From: Capsicum annuum
Taxonomy: Eukaryota; Streptophyta; Magnoliopsida; Solanales; Solanaceae
Assembly: GCF_002878395.1 (NCBI RefSeq)
Contig: NC_061115.1
Coordinates: forward strand, 51,449,438 to 51,513,437
Reading direction: 5' to 3'
Length of the DNA: 64,000 nucleotides
In this document: positions 1 through 11,716 of the stretch, piece after piece
How the letters are laid out: each line of letters opens with the position of its first letter
Position numbering within the stretch: position 1 is the stretch's first letter
Notes under the pieces: generated by a model
The model's database searches: none
What the model was told of the DNA's origin: nothing
Seen by the model: only the letters and a program-made list of their open reading frames with translations
Program-made: the position numbers and the translations under genes

Positions 1-2393
1 CCTAGTATTTGATAAAATGCCTTAGCAAATGAATTATGCCACAATAGTATGGAAATTCCCAAATAAGTGTGAACCCGTGCATGTCTAATGTTTTGTTGAA
101 GGACCTTAGTGAACAAGTGGGGATGTGACAGTAGTAAATTCCCTAATTATATGCTCTTTGATATATGCTAAGCTTTTAATACATGTCAAGTGGTTAGCAA
201 GTAAGTTGTGACATGATAGTATGAAGTTTCCAAAATCATGTGATATCCAAACACATGTCAAGACTGATATAGGTATGAAATAGTTGAGGTAAAACCTTAT
301 TGAATGGGGTATGATCTAGTGGCATGTTTCCCCCACATTATTATATAATTATGATTCTGAGATGCCTATAGTGACCCCTTGGCGACGGTGATGATGAATA
401 GACGTTTGTGATCCTTAAATGCTTGAGGTGATGTCTTAATGATTGTGGGAATGAACATATGACATGATTCTTAATTATTATGAAGATGCTTTAATGCTTG
501 TGATGATGAACGAATGCTTTTGATAAGGAGTGAATGATTGTTGTGATGACTAGTCAAGAATGATTATGCTTTACTTTTATGTTATCGATTCTTGGGGGTA
601 TTTATACCCGACAATAGAGATGTTTTCTAGAGACCATGTCAGTTTCTCTATAATTCCAGTCGAGCCATGATTTTTAAAACTCAGTGAACTATAGAACTCT
701 GTATCCTCAGCAAGTGCAGCACATAATAAAGCTCAGTAATTTCAGTTATCTCTGTAATCTCTGTATAGCTAGTAATCTATCCTCAGTCCTATAATTAGCT
801 TAGATCTAATAGTATTCAAGTGATTCAATTCTAATCTTAGAAGCGATTCGAGTAATCTATTCAAGCTCTGTATCGTCAGTCAGATACCATGATTCGATAC
901 CTTTTTTGTTAGATACGGAACTAAGTAATCTCAGTGTAACTCAGTTAGATCTTTTGAGAAACATATCAGTATCAAATTCAGTTCAGTTGTGTTCAGTTAA
1001 GATTTCAGTTCAAAGTCTTTCAATTGAGAGTAGGAGCTGGCACCGAGTGAGGGAAGGGATGGCGTATCCCCGTTAGAGAGGCCGAGTCATTACGATCAAT
1101 CCCTGAACTCCAGAATTGTGTAGCCAGTGTAGGATGTAGGAGTCCCCATTAGTAGATGCTATCACCATCAGAGAGGTTTGACTATTATATTACCTCAGGC
1201 TAACTTTCTGCGAGGGTCACCCACCAGAGAGACTTAACCAGAGAGGTCTTTACCCGTGGCACGGTATTGACACCCTTCCAGCTGGGGTTATAGATTGGAC
1301 CCCACCTGTGGTAGGTTGGGGCATGTCGATTAAGTAACTACTTCCCACAGTTGCAGTTTTAGTATCAATCTTTAAAAATTAGGATTATGTGGTACAGTCA
1401 TCTATCTCAGTGAGGAACTCAGATAGTTCTATTGATTCATGGACCACAACGTCAGACAGGCTTGGTCTCATATACAAATTCTCATTATCATATATAGAAT
1501 TCTCCCGTTAGAGAGGCTTAATCTCAGTCTTAGACCATGTTGAGTATTCTTAGTATCATATTTAGAGATTTTCCATCAGATAGGCTTGATCTCTATCTTT
1601 GATTCTGTTGAGCTTCTTATCATTGGTAATCGCTCCCAGAATAATTTGTTATAAAAGTTGATCTTTAATTTTGTCAGTCGAAAGCAGTAAGCTCAGAATT
1701 CAGTCTTTGATGTAAGTACATCTTGACTCTCAGTTATCAGTATTAGATGAGTCGGTGATTCAGTGTCTCAGTGTTAGTAGTGAGTTAAGTCTGCAGTAAA
1801 GTGGTATTTGAGTTTCAATATCTAGAGTTGCGATGATTGTCTTCATGGTCTGTGCATTCATATATGTGTTCTCATACAACATCTTCATGATTATTCAGTT
1901 TAGATATTGTGCATGCATGAGCCCTTGCTTTAGCCTACCTCGTCTACATACTCAGTACATTCCTATACTGATGCATTTACGCTATGGTGTTTTATTTGAC
2001 ACCATAGGTTCAGAGGCACAGGATCTAGAGTATCCTTAGCAGTTTATTCCCAGTCAGCAGCATTAGCAGTGAGTCCTTTTCTTTCGAGGACGAATCTCAG
2101 TTTATTATTATTGCTTCAGACTTTGTTTATTTTCAGTTGATGGAGTTAGTTGGGGACCTGTCCCATCAACTCCACAGTACAAATAGTTTAAAGGCTTTTC
2201 AGACGGATGTATTAGTATTCAGTTTTCTTTATTATGAGTATTCATAGATATGTTGATCCTTATGGTTAGTTCCCACATTTATTTCAGATATTATGCAATG
2301 TACAGGTACAGATATCAGTAAAGGCTTAGCTTGTGGTCCTTCGGGGTCATAAGAAACATGTGACGTCTCAGGATAGGATCTCAGGGCGTTACA
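1..2393 (+). mobile_element. 3' part of a long Ty3/gypsy LTR (left edge cut)
   Basis: The segment ends in GGGCGTTACA and carries the same ordered blocks as the complete LTRs later in the window: a CTTGGGGGTA..TACCC block near 590, an AGCACCGAG-like block near 1040, the ACACCCTTCC..GGGGTT block near 1270, a pre-end block TTAGTTGGGGACCTGTCCCATC near 2145, and the closing TTAGCTTGTGGTCCTTCGGGG block near 2327. No primer-binding site follows the end, so this is a 3' LTR or a solo LTR. Its start lies outside the window. Short open frames inside it are chance frames. Confidence 0.8.
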
Positions 2394-3925
2394 CAAAGTT
2401 GGTGATGATCCTATGAGAAATAGGTAAGAAATCTATTACGATCTTAGTGATGTAATTAGAAATTGCAGAAAACCTTCCATCGATAAAGCATGCTATCAAA
2501 GGAAAGAGTCACCTAACAAGGATTTTACAACTAAAACTTCACCTATCGTAGAATCATAACTTATTACTTGGCCTCTCCATGAATGTGCATGTCTAGATCT
2601 TCATCATTCTCTTCCACAGAAAGCTAGAATGGCATAATCAATTGCATATGCAATTGAAACCCAAGCTGGTGAATATGCAAGTGATTGGTAATTATTAGTC
2701 TTTATTATCTTGATTGGAAATTGGGACACAAATGAAGGAGCTTTTAGAATGACTTTAATTGGCACACACAATATTACCCCAACTCTTCCTTAGCCTCTTA
2801 GACTTCGTTGTATAACCTTAAGTTCTTCAGTTTTTGCCTTACTTATGCTCTAACAAGAACTCTAAGATGAGGGACTTAGATAAGAAGACATCATTATCTC
2901 ACTTTTCTTAGTTTAGTATTTCAACCCTAAAATCGTAAAACAGAATCATTTGATGTAGGGATTCTATGGATTACTTCTTTCGCCTCTTTCACATCAAAGT
3001 GACTATGTTAACAGTTCATATTTGGTTACCCAAATCTCATGTAGATACATCTACAATAGGATTTGTCATCTTGGCAGAAAACATCAGGAGGATAGGGGGA
3101 TATGGAAAAAGAATCGTAGTGAGTTATTTATTCTCAAAGCTGTTAGACCTATCCGCTCTGGAATGGGGTTACTTAAGTGGACATGCTAAAAGGGGGGTTT
3201 TGTGAAAGTATTAGTAACAGTAACAATGATGGGCAATTAGGGTTGTTATAAATATAAGAAAATCACTATGATTGTCCTTCCAATGAATTCTTAACTCCAC
3301 AGACTGCTCGTGCTTGTCAAACTATTTCGGTGCCTTGCATGTAAAATCTAAAAAGTTATATATCACTTAACCATCTTCTGACCTTGGTTTGGGTGGCACC
3401 TAATAGAAAGTCAATAGCGTAAATACATTTAGAAGGCTGGAAATACGGTGGTTAACATATTAATCAAGTTTCACAAATGCCGTGAAAGGTTTGCAAGTAA
3501 AACTCTGGTCAGGTAAGTACGTCGTAATTGTGATGTTTGTCCACAATTATGGTCAACAGGAGTCAGTTTGGATAAATTTAATAGTTCACATTTTCTTGAT
3601 CCAAACCACATAAAACTTTACCTATTATTCCTTGAAATACATCTTTGGATAACAACTCAAGCTTGTAGTGTAGGGTTTTTTAACCAACGCCTTTAGAAAG
3701 AAGATTATAAGTATCTTAATGAGCAATTCTTTAATCCTTTATTCAATTCCTCATTTTCTATTGAATATTTATGTGTAGTTGTTAATTTTAGTTTTAAATG
3801 TTGTGTTATAAATAAATAATATTTAGATTTTGATTTTTATCTTTTGCTTTTATATCAATATAATACTTCCAGGTTTATGAAATATGACTTTGGTTATCTA
3901 ATTAATATTTTTCTTTAATTGCTTT
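2394..3925. other. No recognised feature
   Basis: This is AT-rich sequence after the LTR end. The longest open frame (79 codons near 2966) has no recognisable motif and no support from splice sites or neighbours. It may be degraded transposon DNA, but I cannot assign it. Confidence 0.5.
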
Positions 3926-3938
3926 TCAAAGGGAGTGA

Positions 3939-4037
3939 AACAGCCTCTCTACTTCTTCAGAGGTAGCGGTATGGACTGCGTACATCTTACGCTCTCCAGA
4001 CCCCACTCTGTGGAAACACACTGGGTTTTTTGTTGTT

Positions 4038-4080
<43 letters not shown>
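3939..4080 (+). mobile_element. TS/SolS-type SINE, 5'-truncated, with (TTG)n tail
   Basis: The body has the Solanaceae TS-type SINE signature (CCTCTCTACTTC, GGACTGCGTACATC, CCAGACCCCACT, CACTGGG) and ends in a (TTG)n tail at 4036-4080. An exact 13-bp target duplication, TCAAAGGGAGTGA, flanks it at 3926-3938 and 4081-4093, which fixes both ends. The tRNA-derived head with box A/B is missing, so it was 5'-truncated at insertion and should not be transcribed by Pol III. Confidence 0.9.
4036..4080 (+). repeat. (TTG)n tail microsatellite of the SINE
   Basis: About 15 TTG units with one interruption form the 3' tail of the SINE. Such tails mutate by slippage. Confidence 0.9.
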
Positions 4081-4081
<1 letters not shown>

Positions 4082-4093
4082 CAAAGGGAGTGA

Positions 4094-4965
4094 TCAATCT
4101 TGAGACTTTCCTATTTAGTTTAGTTAGACTTAAGAGGGGAAATTGAAGTTAGTAAAGGTTAATTAGGATGATTTGAGACTCTAAACCCTATCTAATGAAT
4201 TTGATTTAGAGATAGTAGAATCTTATTAAAAAGACTAAAATTAGAATTCTTTTGTCGTCACATAGCTAGGTTTGCGAGAACTAGTTCAAAAATATTTATT
4301 TTAAGTTGAGAGATGATAGCGCATAATAGAGATTCCAAGGTTAATATATTGACCCATGATTAATATTAGTAGTTAATTACTTACAATTGATTACTCAAAA
4401 AAAAATTATTGTCCATCTCCAAGTCCTTTGTTTTTCCTTGCTTGTGAAGGTAATTGATCATTTTATCCATTTTTACAATTGATTTTATCTTCATTACTTT
4501 TTAAAGAAAAAACCCTCTAAAATTGTTATACCTCATAAGTTCAATGATTTTATTTTGATAGCACCCGGGTGATTTGATGTGATTTAACACCTTTATAAAG
4601 AGTTGCGCTTTTCTGAACCATTGCTTCTCTTTTGAAGCAATAACTTGATGGCCACATATACCTGTTGAATCCTTTGATTTTCTGTATGAATGTTTTGAAC
4701 TTCTAGTTTTTTTCTTCTTGCATTTTAGTACCGTTGAGTGAGTTTGTTATTCATCAGAATTTGAGGTATCGATATTTTGCTGAAGTAAGTCATTCTATTT
4801 TAGGTCCATTAACCTCGGGTACTTGAGGGAAATAATTTTCTTAAAAATACAATGTGAATTCGCTTGGCTCGATTTTTATCTTTTCTTTCATGTTACTATT
4901 TTCCAGAAATAGTTTGAATTTTATTTTGATGTTCATATTGTTTTGAATGCAGATTTAGAAATTAC
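4094..4965. other. No recognised feature
   Basis: AT-rich DNA with no convincing open frame, repeat boundary or RNA gene. Confidence 0.5.
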
Positions 4966-5175
4966 AAAACCTCTCTATAATGATCCTTCTTATAAAAATA
5001 TTTCATTATAGTGACCTAATTTTTTCTAGAATCGATTTTTCATGTTATATTTTAATAAAATTTTACTTATAACTACAATGACATTCATTATTGCAATACA
5101 TTCTTTGTAAAATTGCCCTTCTATAACAATCATACTAAATATTATGTGATAACATTTTGTAAGAAATATATTATG
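4966..5175. mobile_element. Degraded miniature element with AAACCTCTCTATA end
   Basis: The left end CAAAACCTCTCTATAATG, the following TTCATTATAGTGACC and the AATCGATTTTTCATGTTAT core resemble a common Solanaceae miniature element whose ends read AAACCTCTCTATAAC. The right terminal inverted repeat is not visible, probably lost where the pol fragment at 5176 begins. Confidence 0.45.
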
Positions 5176-6499
5176 TATAAATTAAAATATTAACAAGCAC
5201 AATCAAAGAATGGTCACCCACATACTTTTTACCACAGACACATGGAAAATAGGATGAATAGAGGTAAAACTTGCTGGTAAATCTAACTCATACACAACAT
5301 TCTCAATCTTTCTCAAAACCTAATATGGACCAATATAATGTGGACTGATCTTCCTCTTCTTCCAAAATCTCATGACTCCTTTCGTAGGAGAAACCTTCAA
5401 GGATACCCAACCACTTACTTTAAATTCCAACTCCCTTTGCCTCACATCTGTATAAGACATTTGGCAACATTTAGCAGTCTTAAGTCTTTCTCTAATCATC
5501 TTCACCTTCTCCATGACTGGCGAACCAAGTCAGGACAAAACAACCTAGTATCACCCACCTCAAACCATCCAATAGGAGACCTACACCTTCTACCTTAAAG
5601 AGCCTTAAAAAGAGCCATTTGAATGCTAGAATGAAACTATTATTGTAAGAAAATCTAATAAGAGGCAATGGTTAACCCAATTACCCTTAAAGTCAATCAC
5701 ACAGGCCTTTAGCATATTCTCCAAAGTTTGAATAGTCTATTCCACTTTCCCATCCATTTGAGGATGGAATGCGGTGCTAAGGTTTACATGGCTACCTAAA
5801 CTTTTTTGAAATAAACACCAAAGTGAGAAGAGAACTACATATCTTTGTATGACATGATGGACACCGATGCTCCATGTAAGTTAACTATCTCCTGAATGAA
5901 TAAATTAACATAATACTCTCTTGAGTAGATAGTCCTTAAAGTCAAGAAGTGAGCAGACTTAGTCATTCTGTCCATAATGACTCAAATTGAATCATACTGG
6001 TTGCAAGACCGTGAAAGACCTATAATAGAAATCCATATTAATCATATTTCATTTACACATGGGCAACTCTATCTCTTGAGACATGCCACCAGGCCTCAAA
6101 CGTTCAACCTTGACTTACTGACAAACCAATACACTTAGCCACAAATTTCTCCACAACCCTCTTTATATTATTCCACCAATAGATTTCCTTCCAGTTATGA
6201 TACATTTTAGTTAAACCCAGATGAACTGTATATCTACAGTCATAAGCCTCAACCAAGATTTTTTCCCACAGCCCATCAATATCAGGAACACACAACCTTC
6301 CTTTATACCTCAGGATACCATCTCCCCTAATCGTGAAAGTCATAACATTTTGTTGACTTACATCATCCTTAATCTGTGTAAGTATAGGATCCAAAGCCTG
6401 CTTCTCATTCACCTCAGCACCAAAAGATGGTTTAACCACTTCCTGAACAACCACTCCTCCATTCTCAAAGTCCAAAATACAAATTACAAATTTAGCCAA
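5176..6499 (-). pseudogene. Ty3/gypsy integrase remnant
   Basis: Read on the minus strand, 6104-6350 encodes a zinc-binding integrase head with the YWWNNIKR and AKC segments; its CxxC now reads CIGL, so a zinc ligand is lost. 5320-5514 encodes the C-terminal KVSPTKGVMRFWKKRKISPH segment, continuing to 5176 as GPY..VYELDLP..HPIFHVS. The part between about 5520 and 6100, which should hold the DDE core, is broken by stops and frameshifts. It belongs to the same pol as the RNase H and RT remnants at 6540-7545. The residues match the two larger chromoviruses in the window, so the same clade is likely. Non-functional. Confidence 0.85.
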
Positions 6500-6539
6500 C
6501 TTGTGAATATCCTTTACTAATCCTTTTTTCTCCTAATCA

Positions 6540-7000
6540 ATGTGAGATAATCTCCCTATGGACAACCTGCTAAGAGTATCAGCAATAATATTAGCTTTAC
6601 CTGAATGATAGTGCAAACTCGTGTCATAATCCTTAAGTAGCTCAAACCACCTCCTCTACCTTAGGTTTAATTCCTTCTGTGTAAACACATATTGAAAGCT
6701 CTTATGGTCTAAATACATATCCATATACACCCCATATAGATAATCGCACCAAATCTTCATAAAAAAACCACAGCTGCCAACTCTAGATCGTGAGTCAAGA
6801 ATTTCTCTCATGAACTTTAAGCTGCCTAAAAACATGGGCTACAACCTTACAATGCTTTAAAACATAACCAAGTCCCTTGTGAGATGCATCACTATACACA
6901 ACAAACCCATCAGTACCCTTGGGTAGGGTTAAAACAGGCATGGAAGTCAACTTATCCTTTAACTTCTCAAAACTATATTCACAAGCTTTGACCATAAAAA
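6540..7000 (-). pseudogene. Ty3/gypsy RNase H remnant
   Basis: On the minus strand the segment VYSDASHKGLGYVL (6795-6995) is the start of a gypsy RNase H with its first catalytic Asp. Lower coordinates keep the [21 protein letters not shown] tail that ends the RNase H and its link to integrase. Stops and frameshifts separate the two parts, so it cannot make an enzyme. It lies directly between the RT and integrase remnants, in the usual order. Confidence 0.85.
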
Positions 7001-7545
7001 CTTAACCTTCTTTTAAGTTAACATCATTAGCAGAGAAGCATTAGATAAGAAACTCTCCACAAACCCCCTATAATATCTAACCAAGCCTAAGAATCTCCTA
7101 ATATCTATTGGAGTCGTGGGTCTAGGCCATTTCATAATTGCATCAACTTTCTGTGGATCTACCTTGATCCCCTCGCTAGAAATAACATGCTCGACAAAGG
7201 TCACAAAACTTAGCCAAAACTCATACTTAGAAAATTTTACATATAATTTCTTGGTCTTTAAGAGTCTACAACATAATTCAGAGGTAATTGTTATGATTCT
7301 CCTCACTTTTGGAGTACACCAAGATGTCATCAATAAGGACTATAACAAACAAATATAGAAACTGCATGAAAACCATATTTATAAGATCCACGAAAGCAAT
7401 CAGAGCATTAGTCAACACGAATGACATAACCAAAAACTCATAATTGTCGTACCGGGTTCGGAAAGTAGTCTTGGGAATATCAACTTCCCTAATTTCCAAC
7501 TGGTGACAGCCTAAATTGAGATCAATCTTTGAGAAAGAAAATCAA
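7001..7545 (-). pseudogene. Ty3/gypsy reverse transcriptase remnant
   Basis: The minus strand encodes [12 protein letters not shown] sequence, then [17 protein letters not shown], the catalytic [10 protein letters not shown] at about 7317-7346 (LIDD at 7326-7337), [17 protein letters not shown] and the RRFLGLVRYYRGFVE thumb. The frame shifts between 7278 and 7333. The upstream half of RT, protease and gag are absent: the sequence passes abruptly at about 7545 into an LTR-B copy, which marks a deletion junction. Confidence 0.9.
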
Positions 7546-9267
7546 ACAACCAACCCAATACTTGTGCACAAAAGCCTTTAAACCAAGAATATCAAACTAA
7601 GTTGGGACATTCCCCTGACTATGACCAATAGAATCCAAAATAAAATACTAAGAGAATACTGAAAATAATTAAATGATTGATCCTTTTAAAAGATTGAGGC
7701 TCACCACTTCACAGCAAACCAACAAATAAATTGAACCACCTAATGTTGTACAGGAGTAATAAAAAAAGTCCTTTAAACCTATATCATAAAATAATGCAGC
7801 ATCTAGAGATAATCAGTGAGGCGAGCACTGTCATGTAACTTAGGGAAAAGGAATAAAATAATATCATTACCAAAAACCAGTCAAATCCATATGCACAATA
7901 TTTATATATACATTGATAAAATATCGGGATAGGGAAAAGAGACATGAAAATAAGAGTTTAAACCATTGTCCTAAACTATAAAGCTTGCTCCATCCTAAAG
8001 GCACCCACTACCTATATGGGCCCGACTCTCCTACCGAAAGGGCCCCAATGTGTGTTAGTTGTATGTACCAAGGAAATCGAGGATAGGATAAAGACACCAA
8101 AGCAATAGTCATCTCAAATGTAATGTGTATCTACACACATGCTCATATAGATCCCCAATATTGGCAAATGTTGTTTCCAATGTAGGTCCCCCGAGACATA
8201 CACCTTCATGTGAGCTACACAATTCCTTAAGCCTAATTTAAAATAATTTGGTCATAAACCAACCATTAACCCAGGAGTCATTTACCAATATGGTATAATC
8301 ATACCAATATACTTGCAAGCTAATTCAGTTATGCCAAACCAGTCCATTTATCCATTAGGATCCCAAGTTCTATTTAAATTCCAACACCCTAGCTACCAAG
8401 GGTATTACTAAATCATATTTATCCATTTATCCTTTATTGTAATGCAATGGGTTCAAAAGACAAGTTAAATTATCCAAATATCCATATTCAAAATTAACTT
8501 TACAATGTGGGTTGAGGTTAATACCATTCCAAGAAAAAAATTCATCAATTTAGGAAAACCTATGTTACCCATTCCAATCAATTTCAAAATGCACTAATTC
8601 AGTCTGAAAAACCATAAATTAAAGTATGAATGGTCCACTTAAATCATAGGAAAAGCAATTTAATTAATAACAATCAAAACCCCTCAACCCAATTTCAAAC
8701 CCATCAATTAAAATACATGAATATTGATTAAATAAATGCCACAATGTAAAATTCAAGTTGAGGAATGAGAAACATGCCTGAAATACCAAAGAATTTGAAG
8801 AAAAATAAAGTTTTGGATCTTGAATAGTGAATTCCTTGTGAAACCCTTAAACTTTCTTGGGTTAGGAGTTCAAGAAGAAAAGTGTAGGGTTTGATCCTTG
8901 AAAAATGAAGAAAAGGAGTTTATTTGGAGTTTAAAAGTCATGCAAGGGGTAAAAGGACCAAAATCCCCTAACCCTAAGTGAAAAAAATACAAAAACTTAA
9001 TGATAAGTATATAGCAGTGACATATCGCTATCGCAGAGATTAGCCTCCATACCACACCCTTATCACAAATGCTAACTGGTGTGGTATGCCACTATTGTGG
9101 AGGCTTACTACCTCGGGGATCTAAAATAGCTCTGAACCGCCTCCAAACATTCCAAAACTTTACCAAATACCCTTTTAACATTCCTAATTATAATTCAAGT
9201 AAAAAATTGATGTTATGCACCTGGTAGGGTCAAAAATAAAATGATCAAAATTTTATGGGGTCTCATA
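7546..9267 (-). mobile_element. LTR-B copy, minus orientation
   Basis: The reverse complement of this segment aligns along nearly its whole length with 9383-11227 on the plus strand: shared blocks are AAAATTTTGATCATTTTA at the LTR start, GGGTTGAGG in the middle, the CCTTTAGGATGGAGC region, and CAACTTAGTTT near the end. The edge at 9267 is the LTR start (terminal TG decayed to TA). The other edge at about 7545 is truncated and joined to the RT remnant. Confidence 0.8.
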
Positions 9268-9382
9268 GTTTCCCTCTTGTTGTCTTTCAAATTTTTCCTT
9301 GGATTCTACTGTGTTCTTTCTATTATCATGCCAAAAATAACCTAACTTCTCAATCGAGGATGAATGATTCAAAGAGATATAA
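9268..9382 (+). other. Spacer between inverted LTRs, ending like a 3' internal region
   Basis: The right half reads TCGAGGATGAATGATTCAAAGAGATATAA, close to the end of the internal region before the 3' LTR at 14473 (TCGAGGATGAATGATCCCAAGG). It therefore looks like the last bases, with a decayed polypurine tract, of an element whose 3' LTR is 9383-11227. The rest of that element is missing on this side. Confidence 0.6.
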
Positions 9383-11227
9383 TGTAAGACCCAGTAAAAT
9401 TTTGATCATTTTATTTTTTACTCACCCGTGTGTATAACGTTAAATTTTGACTTGAATTATGATTAGGGGTGTTTTGGAAAAGTTTCAAAATTTTTTAAAG
9501 GGGTTCGAGGCCATTTTGGGACCCCATGTAGTGAACCTCTGTGATAGTGGCATGCCAAGCCACTTAGTCACCACGATAAGAGCATAATACGGAGGCTTAC
9601 CTCCGCAATAGTGGTATGCCACGTTGTTATATTTTTCCTCCAATTTTTTTAATCTTAGAGTGGGGGATTTTGGATCTTTTTCACTTTTAAAACATCATAA
9701 ATGAATCCAACACCAGAAAACCTAAATTTCACATAGCTTTACATTGCTTTCTCCTCTCAAAACCTCCAATTCAAGTAAATCAAGGATTTTCATTCTACGG
9801 GCTCCAAACATTGATTCTTCTTCAAATTCATATAAATTTTAGGCATGTTGCTCACTCCTAAACATATGTTTTATATTATGGAATTAATTTAATCAATATT
9901 CACGTGTTTTAAATGATGGGTTTGAAATTGGGTTGAGGGTTTATTACCTGACTTACTTTTCCCATGTTCTAATTTGATTATTCATGCTTTAATTGATAAT
10001 TTTGAGACTGAATTAGTGCATTGTGATTATGGTTAAAATGGGTGACGTAGGTTTTCCCAAAATTGATCAAATTTGGCTTGATAATGGTGTTAACCTCAAT
10101 CCACTTTGCAATTTTAGTTTTAAATATGGATATTCACATTGTTTAACTTATTCTTTGAAAATATTGCATTGCATTAAAGGGTAAATTGATAATAATGATT
10201 TTGGAATAACCTTGGTGGCCATGGTTTTGGATTCTAAATGAAATTTGGGAGTCTAATGGTTAAATAGAATAGTTTGGCATAATTGAATTAGCTTGAAAGC
10301 ATATTTGTATGACGATATAATATTAAAAAATATCTTTAAAATACTCCTTGGTTAATGGTTGGTTTATGTGTAAACTATTTTAATTTGGACTTAAAAAGAA
10401 ATTGTGTAGCTCGCCCTGAAGGTGTAGTCCCGAGGTGACCAACACTAGAAACCACGTTTGCCGATGCAGGGGTCTATGTGACTATGTGTATGGATACAAA
10501 TTATATTTTGGATGGCTATCACCTTGGTGTCTTTATACTTTCCTTGGTATGTGCAGCTAACATGCACTAGGGCCCTTCCGGTAGGATGAGTCAAACCTAT
10601 ATATCCCATGGGTGCCTTTAGGATGGAGCGATCTACATAGTTCAAGCTAATGGTTTAAACTAGTATGTTTCATGAACCTTTTACTTATCCCGACATCCTA
10701 TATATAATTGTTGTGCATGTGGTTAATGCCTGGATTTTGATAATTGTACTATTTTATCCTTATCCCTTGAGTTAGATGACAATACCCCACTAACCTTTCT
10801 TAGACGCTACATTATTTCATGATCTAGGTTTAGAGGACTTTTTTGTTACTTTTATGCAGCTTTAGGTAGTGTTGTATGTATTTTGAGCTGTTCTAAATTG
10901 GTGAGCCTCCATCTTTTGGAAGACCTGGTTATTTCATTAGTTTCCTTACTGTCTTAGTACTTTTGGATTCTTTTTGTCATAGTCAGGGGCATATCCCAAC
11001 TTAGTTTAATATTATTGATTTAGAGGCTTTTGTGGACAAGTTTTGGATTGGTTGTTTGTCTTGATTCTTAGAATCTTCATTTGACTTATCATCTTTCTTA
11101 TTACTATTTTGTTGGTTTCCGTTGTTTATGTTTATGTGCTCTTGAAGTAAGGTTAAGGGGGTTGTCTCTGGCCCACTGTAGGCTTGAGATTGCCTATCAC
11201 GACCCGACTTGAGTTTGGGTCGTGGCA
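9383..11227 (+). mobile_element. LTR-B copy, plus orientation, complete
   Basis: Starts TGTAAGACCC directly after a polypurine-like tract and ends GGGTCGTGGCA. Length about 1.85 kb. A CG-containing palindromic block (for example GTGGCATGCCA, GTGGTATGCCACG) lies at 9535-9625. The sequence that follows (11228 onward) matches the inside of LTR-A at 15610, so this LTR's element inserted into an LTR-A. Together with 7546-9267 it forms a large inverted repeat with a 115-bp spacer. Confidence 0.8.
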
Positions 11228-11716
11228 ACAGTATTGATCAGTTAAATGTTTATTTACTTGGTCAATGCATCAATTCACATCCCACAGTTTCAGACCCAGT
11301 ATTTATACTTGACTGTCAGTTTAGTTTTACTTGCCTTTATACGAAGACTTTCAGACTACTACTGAATAACAGTGTATATATATATATATATTATAAGGTC
11401 ATTGTGTTATAGTTTAGCTCATGTATTCAGTTTGTTCTTAAGTTCATCTCTTTATTTTTAGTCAGGATTCAGTAATGTTTTACAACATATTCAGTATTAA
11501 GTTTAGATTAAATATCATAGTATGCTTCCACTACTTCCTAGTTTAGAGAAATGTTTTAACTCGTTATTTAGAGATTTCACTATGCCTCACATCTTTTGCA
11601 TAGATACATGTTTTAAATGCATATTTTATCAAATAAATTACTTCCTCAATTGTAAAGTATGTTTTAAACTTTCATGACTAGTGGATATCTCTCATACTCA
11701 ATATATTCCAAAGTAT
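11228..11716 (+). mobile_element. LTR-A 5' copy, internal fragment
   Basis: Aligns base for base, with scattered changes, to 15613-16106: TTTATTTACTTGGTCAAT, TTCACATCCCACA, an (AT)n run, TTTACAACATATTCA, TTTCATGACTAGTG and CATTCCAAAGTAT. The left part of the LTR is displaced by the LTR-B element; the right part after CCAAAGTAT is missing. Confidence 0.8.

Noticed and set aside
5176..7545. Pararetrovirus (caulimovirid) remnant
   Set aside because: The RT, RNase H and integrase order, the integrase zinc head and the match to elements 1 and 2 show Ty3/gypsy; caulimovirids lack integrase and no movement protein was seen.
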